NCBI GenBank assembly: GCA_944384895.1
Contig: CALWVB010000098.1
Span: 1 to 32,888 of the forward strand
Source of the DNA: an uncultured Clostridia bacterium
GTDB lineage: Bacteria > Bacillota > Clostridia > Oscillospirales > Acutalibacteraceae
Direction: 5' to 3'
Length of the DNA: 32,888 nucleotides
Of the stretch, positions 7,393 through 15,136 are shown piece by piece. The translations under genes and the position numbers were made by a program. The stretch's first letter is position 1; every line of letters starts with the position of its first letter. A model generated the notes under the pieces. The model was not told the origin of the DNA, ran no database searches, and saw only the letters and a list, made by a program, of their open reading frames with translations.

Positions 7393-8676
7393 ATGGATAT
7401 ATTAAAATGTGTAAAAATACGCAATATAATTGGCAGACAAATTTTTGATTCCAGAGGTACGCCTACAGTTGAAGCAGAAGTAATCTTAGAAAATGGTGTA
7501 AGAGGTGTAGCAGCAGCACCATCTGGAGCATCAACTGGTATGTTTGAAGCATGTGAATTAAGAGATAATATAAAAGAGGATTATAACGGCAAAGGTGTAT
7601 TAAAAGCTGTAAATAATATAAACCAAACAATTGCTAAAGCTTTAGGTGGCAGGGCAATACACAGCCAGCAGCAGTTTGATGAACATCTTATTAAATTAGA
7701 TGGTACTGATAATAAAACAAATCTTGGCGCTAATGCAATTTTAGCAGTATCTTTAGCATGCGCTAAAGCTGCGGCTAATGCATACGGCCTTGAATTATTC
7801 CAATATATAGGCGGTATTAATGCAGTTACTATGCCGGTTCCTATGATGAATATATTAAATGGCGGCGCACATGCAAATAATAATATAGATATCCAGGAAT
7901 TTATGATTATGCCAGTTGGTGCACAGACATTTTTTAGTGCTATGAAAATGGGGACAGAAGTTTATCAGAGTTTAGGTAAAGTTATAAAAGGCCGCGGTCT
8001 ATCTACAGCAGTTGGAGATGAAGGCGGATATGCTCCTACTTTAGAAAGCGATGAACAGGCTATTGAACTTATTATGGAAGCTATTGAAAAGGCTGGATAT
8101 AAACCAGGAAAAGATTTAAAAATCGCTTTAGATGCTGCTACCAGCGAATGGTATACAGATAATGGGTATATATTCCCTAAAAAGAATAAAAAAACAAGTC
8201 AATCTGAATTAATTGATTATTTTAAAAATTTAACTGAAAAATATCCAGTTATTTCAATTGAAGATCCATTAGCAGAAGAAGATTTTGATGGTTTTACTAA
8301 AATAACAAATCAAATAGGCTCAAAAGTACAAATTGTAGGCGATGATTTATTTGTTACTAATCCTAAACGTTTACAAAAAGGTATTGATAATATGAGTGCA
8401 AATGCTATTTTAATTAAACCTAATCAAATAGGTACTTTGTCCGAAACAATGCAGGCAGTATGTCTTGCTAAACGCAATGGTTATAACACTATTTTATCTC
8501 ATAGAAGCGGTGAAACTGAAGATACATCCATTGCTGATATTGCAGTTGGACTTAATGCTGGACAAATTAAAACCGGCGCTACAGCAAGAACTGACAGGGT
8601 ATGTAAATATAACAGGTTATTGAGAATTGAAGAGATGCTCGGCAATGCTTCACAATATCATGGCGAGATATTATAA
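7393..8676 (+). CDS. eno: enolase (phosphopyruvate hydratase)
   Basis: A 427-residue enolase, converting 2-phosphoglycerate to phosphoenolpyruvate in glycolysis and gluconeogenesis; cytoplasmic. Visible signatures are [12 protein letters not shown] near the N-terminus, GGAHANN, the magnesium ligands in [20 protein letters not shown] and VGDDLFVTN, the catalytic Lys in [19 protein letters not shown] and [12 protein letters not shown]. Normal length. The ATG at 7393 is chosen because GGGAG lies about 11 bases upstream and it matches the family N-terminus; an upstream frame to 7345 would add 16 non-conserved residues. It is a single-gene unit with a strong terminator. Confidence 0.97.
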   Translation: MDILKCVKIRNIIGRQIFDSRGTPTVEAEVILENGVRGVAAAPSGASTGMFEACELRDNIKEDYNGKGVLKAVNNINQTIAKALGGRAIHSQQQFDEHLIKLDGTDNKTNLGANAILAVSLACAKAAANAYGLELFQYIGGINAVTMPVPMMNILNGGAHANNNIDIQEFMIMPVGAQTFFSAMKMGTEVYQSLGKVIKGRGLSTAVGDEGGYAPTLESDEQAIELIMEAIEKAGYKPGKDLKIALDAATSEWYTDNGYIFPKKNKKTSQSELIDYFKNLTEKYPVISIEDPLAEEDFDGFTKITNQIGSKVQIVGDDLFVTNPKRLQKGIDNMSANAILIKPNQIGTLSETMQAVCLAKRNGYNTILSHRSGETEDTSIADIAVGLNAGQIKTGATARTDRVCKYNRLLRIEEMLGNASQYHGEIL

Positions 8677-8694
8677 TAGACTGATATAAATATA

Positions 8695-8737
8695 AAAACT
8701 CCCTCTTAAATCGATCATTATTTTAAGAGGGAGTTTT
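8695..8737. terminator. bidirectional terminator after eno
   Basis: AAAACTCCCTCTTAAA (8695-8710) pairs with TTTTAAGAGGGAGTTTT (8721-8737). A- and T-runs on both sides let it end eno on the plus strand and the small minus-strand gene at 8740. Confidence 0.9.
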
Positions 8738-8739
8738 AT

Positions 8740-9027
8740 TTATTGATGATATCCTAATTTTACTAAAAATGAACGAAGCAACTGATAATTTTGTTTTAAT
8801 TCATCTGACAAAGCTTCATAGCTTTCCTTTTGAACTAACGGATATTCTGTATGCTGATGAGAATCCATAACATTTTGCCAATCATTATGTTCTAAATACC
8901 ATGAATTAAGCGGTAAAAGGTATGCGCAATCGTCATGTTCATAACCTTCAGGACAAAGAGCTATATAATATTCTTTTTCAAAATCTAAATTTCTTTTATT
9001 GTTTCCAATAGAACTGATAAGTATCAT
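8740..9027 (-). CDS. small protein of unknown function
   Basis: A 95-residue acidic, His/Tyr/Trp-containing protein that I do not recognise. It has no signal peptide or membrane segment. It ends right at the eno terminator and starts about 20 bases after the terminator of lysC on the same strand. No clear ribosome site precedes the ATG at 9027, so its expression depends on read-through from lysC or on a promoter I cannot place. Composition looks protein-like (few stops, varied residues), so it is kept with moderate confidence. Confidence 0.55.
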   Translation of the reverse strand: MILISSIGNNKRNLDFEKEYYIALCPEGYEHDDCAYLLPLNSWYLEHNDWQNVMDSHQHTEYPLVQKESYEALSDELKQNYQLLRSFLVKLGYHQ

Positions 9028-9046
9028 TATATAAAAATATAAAATA

Positions 9047-9083
9047 CAAAAAAGGATATGACGTACTTATAAGCCATATCCTT
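9047..9083 (-). terminator. terminator of lysC
   Basis: On the minus strand AAGGATATGGC pairs with GTCATATCCTT (one G-U pair) and is followed by TTTTTT. It ends the hom-thrB-lysC transcript before the small gene at 8740-9027. Confidence 0.85.
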
Positions 9084-9108
9084 GTATATTTTTGTATATT
9101 TTTATATA

Positions 9109-10314
9109 TTATTTTATAAATTTATCATGTACAGCTACAACTGCTCTATCAGCATCTTTTAAATCAATTAATACAGAAATTTTTATTTCACTTGTAGAAA
9201 TCATTTGTATATTTATATTTGATTCAAACATAGCTTCAAACATCTTAGAAGCAACTCCTGGATGTGTTTCCATACCAGCGCCAACAACTGAAATTTTTGC
9301 TACATTTTCATCCAATTTAATTTCTGTTTCATCATTAAAATTAAGACTATCTTTTAAAATTTCAACTGCAAGCTTACCCTGACTTTTTGGCACGGTAAAC
9401 GCTATATCTTTTTTACCATCATGTCCAATAGACTGCAATATAATATCAACATTAATTTTCTTTTGAGCTAATTTTGAAAAAATCTTAAATGCTATACCAG
9501 GAGTATCCGGTACCTTAGTTATAGCTATTCTAGCACAATCTGTATCTTTAGCAACACCTTTTATGAGCATCTTTTCCAATTTAGCGACCTCCTTAACCTT
9601 TGTTCCCGGTACATTTTCAAGACTTGAACGTACCTCTAAATCAACATTGTATTTTTTAGCCATCTCAACTGAACGATTATGTAATACCTGTGCACCTAAA
9701 GTAGCTAATTCCAACATTTCATCAAACGTTATTTCATCAAGCTTTTTTGCATTAGGTACTTTTCGAGGATCAGCTGTATATACACCGTCAACATCGGTAA
9801 AAATCTGACAACAATCAGCTTTTAACGCTGCTGCAATAGCTACAGCGCTTGTATCTGAACCGCCTCTTCCAAGAGTTGATATATCATCATATCTATTAAG
9901 GCCCTGAAATCCTGCTACAATAACTATATTCTTTTTACCGATTTCATTAAATAATCTATCAGTATCAATTCTTTTAATCCTTGCATTGCTATGGGTAGAA
10001 TCAGTTACAAAACCAGCTTGCCATCCTAATAAAGATATAACCGGATAACCTAATTTTTCAATAGCCATAGCAAGTAAAGATATAGATATCTGTTCTCCAG
10101 ATGAAAGCAGCATATCCATTTCTCTCTTGGATGCATCCGGATTAATTTCCTGAGCTTTTGCAATTAAATCATCAGTTGTATCGCCTTGTGCTGATACTAC
10201 TGCAACCACATTATTACCTTTATTATATTCGTCTGTAATAATGCGGGCTACATTAAATATCCTTTCAGCATTAGCAACCGATGTGCCGCCAAATTTCTGA
10301 ACTATAAGGCCCAT
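9109..10314 (-). CDS. lysC: aspartate kinase
   Basis: A 401-residue aspartokinase that phosphorylates aspartate, the first step to lysine, threonine and methionine. The kinase domain starts with KFGGTSV and includes SSGEQISISL and the GRGGSDTSAVA segment; two C-terminal ACT domains (about 260-400; TPGIAFKIFSKLAQKKINV and HPGVASKMFEAMFESNINI) should give feedback control. The ATG at 10314 has GGAGGT 11 bases upstream; the open frame reaches a TTG inside that site, which is not a plausible start. It follows thrB by 96 bases, and a good internal promoter lies in that gap. Confidence 0.95.
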   Translation of the reverse strand: MGLIVQKFGGTSVANAERIFNVARIITDEYNKGNNVVAVVSAQGDTTDDLIAKAQEINPDASKREMDMLLSSGEQISISLLAMAIEKLGYPVISLLGWQAGFVTDSTHSNARIKRIDTDRLFNEIGKKNIVIVAGFQGLNRYDDISTLGRGGSDTSAVAIAAALKADCCQIFTDVDGVYTADPRKVPNAKKLDEITFDEMLELATLGAQVLHNRSVEMAKKYNVDLEVRSSLENVPGTKVKEVAKLEKMLIKGVAKDTDCARIAITKVPDTPGIAFKIFSKLAQKKINVDIILQSIGHDGKKDIAFTVPKSQGKLAVEILKDSLNFNDETEIKLDENVAKISVVGAGMETHPGVASKMFEAMFESNINIQMISTSEIKISVLIDLKDADRAVVAVHDKFIK

Positions 10315-10379
10315 ATATTTTATTACCTCCAAAAAGTATTATCAATAAAAAGCAAACATAGTAATTAGTATATTTAACC

Positions 10380-10408
10380 AGTATATAATAAAAATAAATA
10401 ATTATCAA
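10380..10408 (-). promoter_or_regulatory. internal promoter before lysC
   Basis: On the minus strand TTGATA (10403-10408), a 17-base spacer and TATACT (10380-10385). This would allow lysC to be expressed apart from hom-thrB. Predicted leader about 55-60 bases; no T-box or lysine riboswitch structure fits in it. Confidence 0.6.
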
Positions 10409-10410
10409 TA

Positions 10411-11301
10411 TTAATCAATAAATTTAGCGCCTTCTTGATCACAATCAAGCATTATTATGCTCCATCCGTATATTCCACGTTCTTCAAGCATAATCTTAGC
10501 TATAGGAGCAAAATCCTGAGCATTCGAATCTATTATAGCCATAATAGTAGGCCCGGCTCCGCTTAAATATACGCCGTATGCTCCTAATTCATAACATATT
10601 TCCATAGCGTCTTTACCGCCTGGAATTAATTCAAGCCTTTTAGGCTGATGCAATTTATCATCTACAGCTATTTTAAGACAATCAAGTTCACCAGAAAATA
10701 ATGCCGCAGTCATAAGGGCGGTTCGTGATAAATTAAATACTGCTTCACGCCTTGTAACCGAATGAGGGAGTATTTTTCTAGCCTGCTCGGTACTCATTTC
10801 AAAATCAGGAATTAACGCTGCAAAGCGCATATTATCTGATACCGGTACGCTTATACTCCATACTTTGTTATCTTCCATAACAGAAGTAACAAGACCTCCT
10901 AACAGCGCCGGAGCAATATTGTCCGGATGGCCTTCCATATCAGCCGCCAGTGTTAAAATATCCTGTCTTTGCAAAGGATTTCCAAGCAATGCATTAGCTC
11001 CTAACAGTCCGCCTATTATACAAGCTGAACTGCTTCCAAGACCCCTTGTCATGGGTATATTATTAATTTGCCTTATTTTCATTCCATAAAAAGGCCGCCC
11101 ACATAAATTATATAAATGCTTTGCATTTATATATATCATGTTATCCTTGCCGGTTGGTATAACCGTATCGTCAAGGGAAGCGATATCACAGCCTTCGGTT
11201 TCTTGCATATGCACTTCATTATACATTTTTAAAGCTAAACCTAAGGCATCAAAACCAGGACCTAAATTAGCGCTGGTTGCAGGGATTTTTATTTTTACCA
11301 T
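10411..11301 (-). CDS. thrB: homoserine kinase
   Basis: A 296-residue GHMP kinase that phosphorylates homoserine with ATP, the step before threonine synthase. The N-terminal IPATSANLGPGFDALGLAL, the ATP loop RGLGSSSA and the C-terminal GVYLSGAGPTI are all present. It follows hom by about 20 bases with AGGATGAG before the ATG, so the two are one operon. Threonine synthase (thrC) is not in the window and must be elsewhere. Confidence 0.95.
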   Translation of the reverse strand: MVKIKIPATSANLGPGFDALGLALKMYNEVHMQETEGCDIASLDDTVIPTGKDNMIYINAKHLYNLCGRPFYGMKIRQINNIPMTRGLGSSSACIIGGLLGANALLGNPLQRQDILTLAADMEGHPDNIAPALLGGLVTSVMEDNKVWSISVPVSDNMRFAALIPDFEMSTEQARKILPHSVTRREAVFNLSRTALMTAALFSGELDCLKIAVDDKLHQPKRLELIPGGKDAMEICYELGAYGVYLSGAGPTIMAIIDSNAQDFAPIAKIMLEERGIYGWSIIMLDCDQEGAKFID

Positions 11302-11322
11302 AAACTCATCCTGTCAAAAATA

Positions 11323-12570
11323 TTAATAATCAAAAATCCTAATATTACCTATTACAGAAGCGCCGCTGTTTTCAAATATTCTGATACGCTGGTTTAATAC
11401 AAGCTCTGTATCTTCATTTGTTACAAAAGCTACTTCGCCTGCTGGTTCAGCTTCCCTATGCAGCCTTTGTATATCATTTCCGAATATTTCTTTTGCTTTA
11501 TCATATGCTGCATTTGCATCCGGCGACATCGCACGTATATAAAATTTCACTTTATTTTCACGGTAATCGGCTACATAATCCTGAGAACCGCTTTCCCAGA
11601 ATAAATATTTTCTTGCTTTTATATGTTTTACACAATCTATAACATCAGCTACAACCGCGCTGGCTGTAGGCATTTTTCCCGCGCCTCTGCCATAAAATAC
11701 AACATCGCCAATAGCGTCGCCGCGGACAAGTATAGCATTAAATACATCTTCAACACCTGCTAACTGTCCTCCAATATGGACTATACCAGGCGATACCATT
11801 AACGTTACTCTGCCGTCATCTAATTTTTTACAGCGTCCAATCAGCTTAATAACGCCGCCCCAATTAGATGCGTATTCAACATCTTCAAGTGTTATTTTAC
11901 TAATACCTTCTGTATAGCATTGATTTGGATATACATGTTTTCCAAATGCTAATGAAGCTAATATACATATTTTACGGCACGCATCATCACCATTGATATC
12001 TGCTGATGGATCGCGTTCAGCATAACCTAAACTTTGAGCTAAACTTAAAGCCTTATCAAACGGCATTTGTTCTCTTATCATTTTTGTGAGAATAAAATTA
12101 GTAGTACCATTTAATATGCCGGCAATTTCATATACTTCATTTGCTGCAAGACATTGGTCAAGCGGACGCAAAATAGGGATGCCGCCGCCTACGCTTGCTT
12201 CAAATAAAAAATTAAGATTATTTTCTTTTGCTATTTTTAATAGTTCGTCGCCTTTTTCTGCTACAAGCTCTTTATTTGACGTTGCTACACTTTTTCCTGC
12301 TAATAAACATGTTTTTACAAATTCATATGAAGGATTCAGTCCACCTAAACATTCTACAACTATTTTAACATCGTCATCATTTTCAATAATAGAAAAATCC
12401 TTTATAAATCTGTCAGCATATGGGCTGTCTGGAAAATCTCTTAAATCAAGTATATATTTTATATTAATTTCTTCTCCAGCTTTATGAACGATACTTTCAT
12501 GATTTTTTGTAAGTACTTCAACAACACCTGAACCTACTGTTCCATGGCCCATTAAAGCTATTGATATCAT
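11323..12570 (-). CDS. hom: homoserine dehydrogenase
   Basis: A 415-residue enzyme reducing aspartate semialdehyde to homoserine with NAD(P)H. The Rossmann loop GHGTVGSGV is at the N-terminus, the catalytic domain contains GILNGTTNFILTKM and GYAERDPSADINGDDACRK, and an ACT-like regulatory domain follows after about residue 335. The length is a little short of the usual 425-435. The site AGGTGG precedes the ATG. It is the first gene of hom-thrB-lysC. Confidence 0.95.
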   Translation of the reverse strand: MISIALMGHGTVGSGVVEVLTKNHESIVHKAGEEINIKYILDLRDFPDSPYADRFIKDFSIIENDDDVKIVVECLGGLNPSYEFVKTCLLAGKSVATSNKELVAEKGDELLKIAKENNLNFLFEASVGGGIPILRPLDQCLAANEVYEIAGILNGTTNFILTKMIREQMPFDKALSLAQSLGYAERDPSADINGDDACRKICILASLAFGKHVYPNQCYTEGISKITLEDVEYASNWGGVIKLIGRCKKLDDGRVTLMVSPGIVHIGGQLAGVEDVFNAILVRGDAIGDVVFYGRGAGKMPTASAVVADVIDCVKHIKARKYLFWESGSQDYVADYRENKVKFYIRAMSPDANAAYDKAKEIFGNDIQRLHREAEPAGEVAFVTNEDTELVLNQRIRIFENSGASVIGNIRIFDY

Positions 12571-12665
12571 ATTGCTGCACCACCTTAGCCTATATTAAAA
12601 ATTTTCTGTTTATTATTAATTATTCATTAATATAATACACATATTGTCGATATCAGTCAGATTTT

Positions 12666-12694
12666 ATTATACATCAAAATATAATTTAGCGCAA
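12666..12694 (-). promoter_or_regulatory. possible promoter of hom-thrB
   Basis: On the minus strand TATAAT (12666-12671) with TTGCGC (12689-12694) at a 17-base spacing. The -10 box is perfect and the -35 is weak. It is about 95 bases before the hom start. Confidence 0.45.
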
Positions 12695-12844
12695 CAAAGT
12701 TTTAATATGAATTGATTTATTATTAATCTGTAAATTTTTTAATAAATAGTCTTAACTTAAAATATTTATTATTGTAATTGATTATTGGTAGTATTTACCT
12801 ATCAATAATATTAATAGTGTATAAAAAAGAAATGGAGGTATTAT

Positions 12845-13933
12845 ATGACGGTTAGTAAGCGTAAGGATTTTATAATAAATATAATTTATTTTGCAATAAT
12901 TATAGCTATTATTTTTTTAATCCTTAAATATTTATTTAGATGGATACTTCCATTTATTATTGCATTTGTTATTGCATTTATTATTCAAAAGCCTATTGTA
13001 TGGCTGCACAAAAAAACTAAATGGAACCAAAGACTCTGCGCTGTATTATTATCTGTACTAACTATTATACTTGTCTTAGGATTATTTTCTTACCTGTCAT
13101 TTTTATTAATAGATGAAGCGGTAGAATTGTGTAAAGGATTACCTCAGATGGTAACTGATTTTATGCCTGCTTTATCTGAAAGCCTGCAAAACACTTTTAA
13201 CGGTATTATATCCTGGCTGCCTGATGAAGCGGAAGCTTTTATAAATAATTTCAGCAGTGATATATCAACTCAAATAACAGCATCTGTAGGAAATATTGCC
13301 GCGTCTGTCACCGGATGGGTAGCATCCTTAGCAAGTAAGCTTCCAGGTATACTTATCGCATTTATTGTAACAATTATCGCTACTGTGTTTACCAGTATGG
13401 ATTACCGTAAAATTGCAGATTTTTTACGCCGTCAGGTTCCAAAACGCTTTCATCCTATCCTTAACAGTACAAAAGAAGTATTTGTTTCTACTATTCTTAA
13501 ATTTATAAAAGCTTATTTAATCTTAATGGTTTTGATGTTTATTGAATTATTAATACTTCTTGGTATAACTGATATAATCACCGGGCAGATACCTTATCTT
13601 ATATTAGTATGCGCGCTAACGGCAGTTGTCGACGTTCTTCCTATATTAGGTACTGGAACAGTATTAATCCCTTGGTCTCTTATAGCTTTAATAATGGGAA
13701 ACTGGCAATTATCTATATGCCTTGCTGTATCATATATAATCGTTGCTATTGTAAGGAATTTCCTTGAACCTAAAATAATTGGTCAATCTATTGGCCTTCA
13801 TCCTTTAGTTACCCTATTCTGTATGTATTTTGGTTTAAAAATATTAGGCTTTGTCGGTATGATCGGAGTCCCGCTTATTGTTATTACTATTGTTAAAATA
13901 CAGGAAACAGGTAAAATAAAAATATTTAAATAA
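12845..13933 (+). CDS. AI-2E family transporter (permease)
   Basis: A 362-residue inner membrane protein of the PF01594 AI-2E transporter family, with about eight hydrophobic segments: two near the N-terminus (about 12-45 and 58-85), one near 165-185 and several after 220. Family features are the GTGTVLIPWSL segment and the LEPKIIGQSIGLHPLVTLF motif. Members export diverse things (sodium/proton exchange, possible AI-2 export), so the substrate is open. GGAGGT precedes the ATG. A hairpin (about 12782-12810) in its leader is noted but its role is unclear. It is a single gene followed by decayed IS200 sequence. Confidence 0.9.
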   Translation: MTVSKRKDFIINIIYFAIIIAIIFLILKYLFRWILPFIIAFVIAFIIQKPIVWLHKKTKWNQRLCAVLLSVLTIILVLGLFSYLSFLLIDEAVELCKGLPQMVTDFMPALSESLQNTFNGIISWLPDEAEAFINNFSSDISTQITASVGNIAASVTGWVASLASKLPGILIAFIVTIIATVFTSMDYRKIADFLRRQVPKRFHPILNSTKEVFVSTILKFIKAYLILMVLMFIELLILLGITDIITGQIPYLILVCALTAVVDVLPILGTGTVLIPWSLIALIMGNWQLSICLAVSYIIVAIVRNFLEPKIIGQSIGLHPLVTLFCMYFGLKILGFVGMIGVPLIVITIVKIQETGKIKIFK

Positions 13934-13938
13934 ATGCA

Positions 13939-14470
13939 ATAAGCCAAAACCACCCCTAAGATAGATGGTATAAACAAGACCTATAAAGTCTTAATAAGCC
14001 AGCGCCTAATAAATAGCGCTGGCTTTCATTTTATTCAAACTGCAAGCGGTATGATTACTTGCTGTCCTTAAAAGAGTCGCTATACTTTTAACTCAAACTA
14101 TCTTTAATTTAATCTTGCTTATCTTATACTCAAATATTCTTTTTTTGTTGTATCGATTCCAACTGTAATTACATAATATCCTTCTGCCCAGAAATCTCTG
14201 TTCCCAAATTTGTATTTTAAATTTGCATGTCTTTCGAATATCATCATAGTGCTTTTTTCCTTCAGATATCTCATTCAACTTGTCATACTCATTTTTGGTG
14301 GGATACTAACCATGAAGTGTATATGGTCTAACATCATATTCTCTTTTATGCTTTCTGCTCCTTTCCATTTACAAAAATCTATAATTATTCCCCATATATC
14401 TTTTCATAGTTTATTGTATATTATTTTTCTCCTGTATTTTGGTGTAAATGCTGTATCATCCTAAATCATG
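13939..14470 (-). mobile_element. remnant of an IS200/IS605-type insertion sequence
   Basis: The decayed tnpA is described separately. At its downstream side lie two hairpins, AAGAC/GTCTT (about 13976-13992) and AGCCAGCGC/GCGCTGGCT (13997-14005 with 14016-14024), which resemble IS200 subterminal hairpins and can also end the plus-strand AI-2E transcript. The exact ends cannot be fixed. Its 5' side stops about 50 bases from repeat copy 2. Confidence 0.75.
14095..14465 (-). pseudogene. decayed IS200 TnpA (Y1 HUH transposase)
   Basis: Read across stops, the minus strand gives FTPKYRRKIIYN, then MMLDHIHFMVSIPPKMSMTS (HUH-type His pair in DHIH near 14317-14328), a stop, and MRYLKEKSTMMIFERHANL, followed by KYKFGNRDFWAEGYYVITVG, where the catalytic Tyr region of the family is expected. 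At least three stops interrupt the frame, and the N-terminal start is missing. These pieces match IS200-type single-strand transposases. No tnpB or guide RNA is seen. Confidence 0.85.
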
Positions 14471-14519
14471 CAATATCATATTAAATAAAACATTTATGGT
14501 TGCGTTACCGTAAAAAAGT

Positions 14520-14691
14520 GGGGCGCCTGCGTGCAGCCATATGAAATATGGCTGCTTTACGCAAAATAATTTATTATATTAAAGATGCTGGATTTTGAGG
14601 AAATACTAGTTTCTTATTTTAGCTCAGCTTTCGTATTAACAATTTATTTTGCGTCCCAGCGCATCCAAAGGATGCGCTTCGCAGGCGCCCC
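14520..14691 (+). repeat. 172-bp structured intergenic repeat, copy 2
   Basis: Ends GGGGCGCCTGCG (14520-14531) and CGCAGGCGCCCC (14680-14691). The first hairpin (14533-14555) has the same stem as copy 1 with loop GAA. The GCAAAATAA arm re-pairs with TTATTTTGC near 14644-14652. The last hairpin is GCGCATCC/GGATGCGC. The outer inverted repeat is clearest here: TACCGT-AAAAAAGT on the left matches the reverse complement of ACTTAAACGGTA on the right. It lies between the IS200 remnant and the SH3 protein gene. Confidence 0.9.
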
Positions 14692-15084
14692 ACTTAAACG
14701 GTACCTTTACCTTGTCTGTTGCTTTTTTATTTTAGTTTTATTATTTTTTCTTTTTTCTAGAACAATTTCCTTTTACTTTGCAAATGCTATACTGTTCTGA
14801 ATCACATACTTTCCCATAGGGAAAGGTCATATGAAACATGATTTTTTTTAGTATATCCACGGTTTTGAACTGTTTAGATTACTATCGGTAATACTTCGTA
14901 ATACTGGCAATTTCATGCTGTATGTGCTATGCTGTTTGACATAAGCAACATCCTTTTCCTTTGTTTTTGTGGCTTGAACAATCACCTTTATTCTGTAAAG
15001 TATATTGCTTTGCTTAAGCTTTATCATAACCATTATTTTAACTCTTTTTTAGACCCTTCCGCTTCCTATAAAATATTAATATTA
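14692..15084. other. intergenic sequence without a recognised gene
   Basis: AT-rich sequence between repeat copy 2 and the terminator of the SH3 protein gene. It contains only short frames (for example 14848-15033 on the minus strand, 61 codons) with no ribosome site or family likeness. A degraded insertion is possible, but I cannot name one. Confidence 0.5.
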
Positions 15085-15117
15085 AAAGGCCCCGTACTTA
15101 TTTTGTACGAGGCCTTT
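15085..15117 (-). terminator. terminator of the multi-SH3 protein gene
   Basis: AAAGGCC-C-CGTAC (15085-15097) pairs with GTACG-A-GGCCTTT (15105-15117); on the minus strand TTTTAATATT follows. Confidence 0.8.
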
Positions 15118-15136
15118 ATTTTAAATTATATATAAA

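Noticed and set aside
10315..10410. Lysine riboswitch before lysC
   Set aside because: The 96-base gap is too short for the roughly 170-base lysine aptamer and shows no matching core.
14093..14278. 61-codon minus-strand frame downstream of the AI-2E gene
   Set aside because: It is an out-of-frame reading of the decayed IS200 TnpA; the true frame shows the DHIH and YYVITVG motifs.
14585..14800. Plus-strand frame running out of repeat copy 2
   Set aside because: It overlaps the structured repeat, lacks a ribosome site and is not matched in the other copies.
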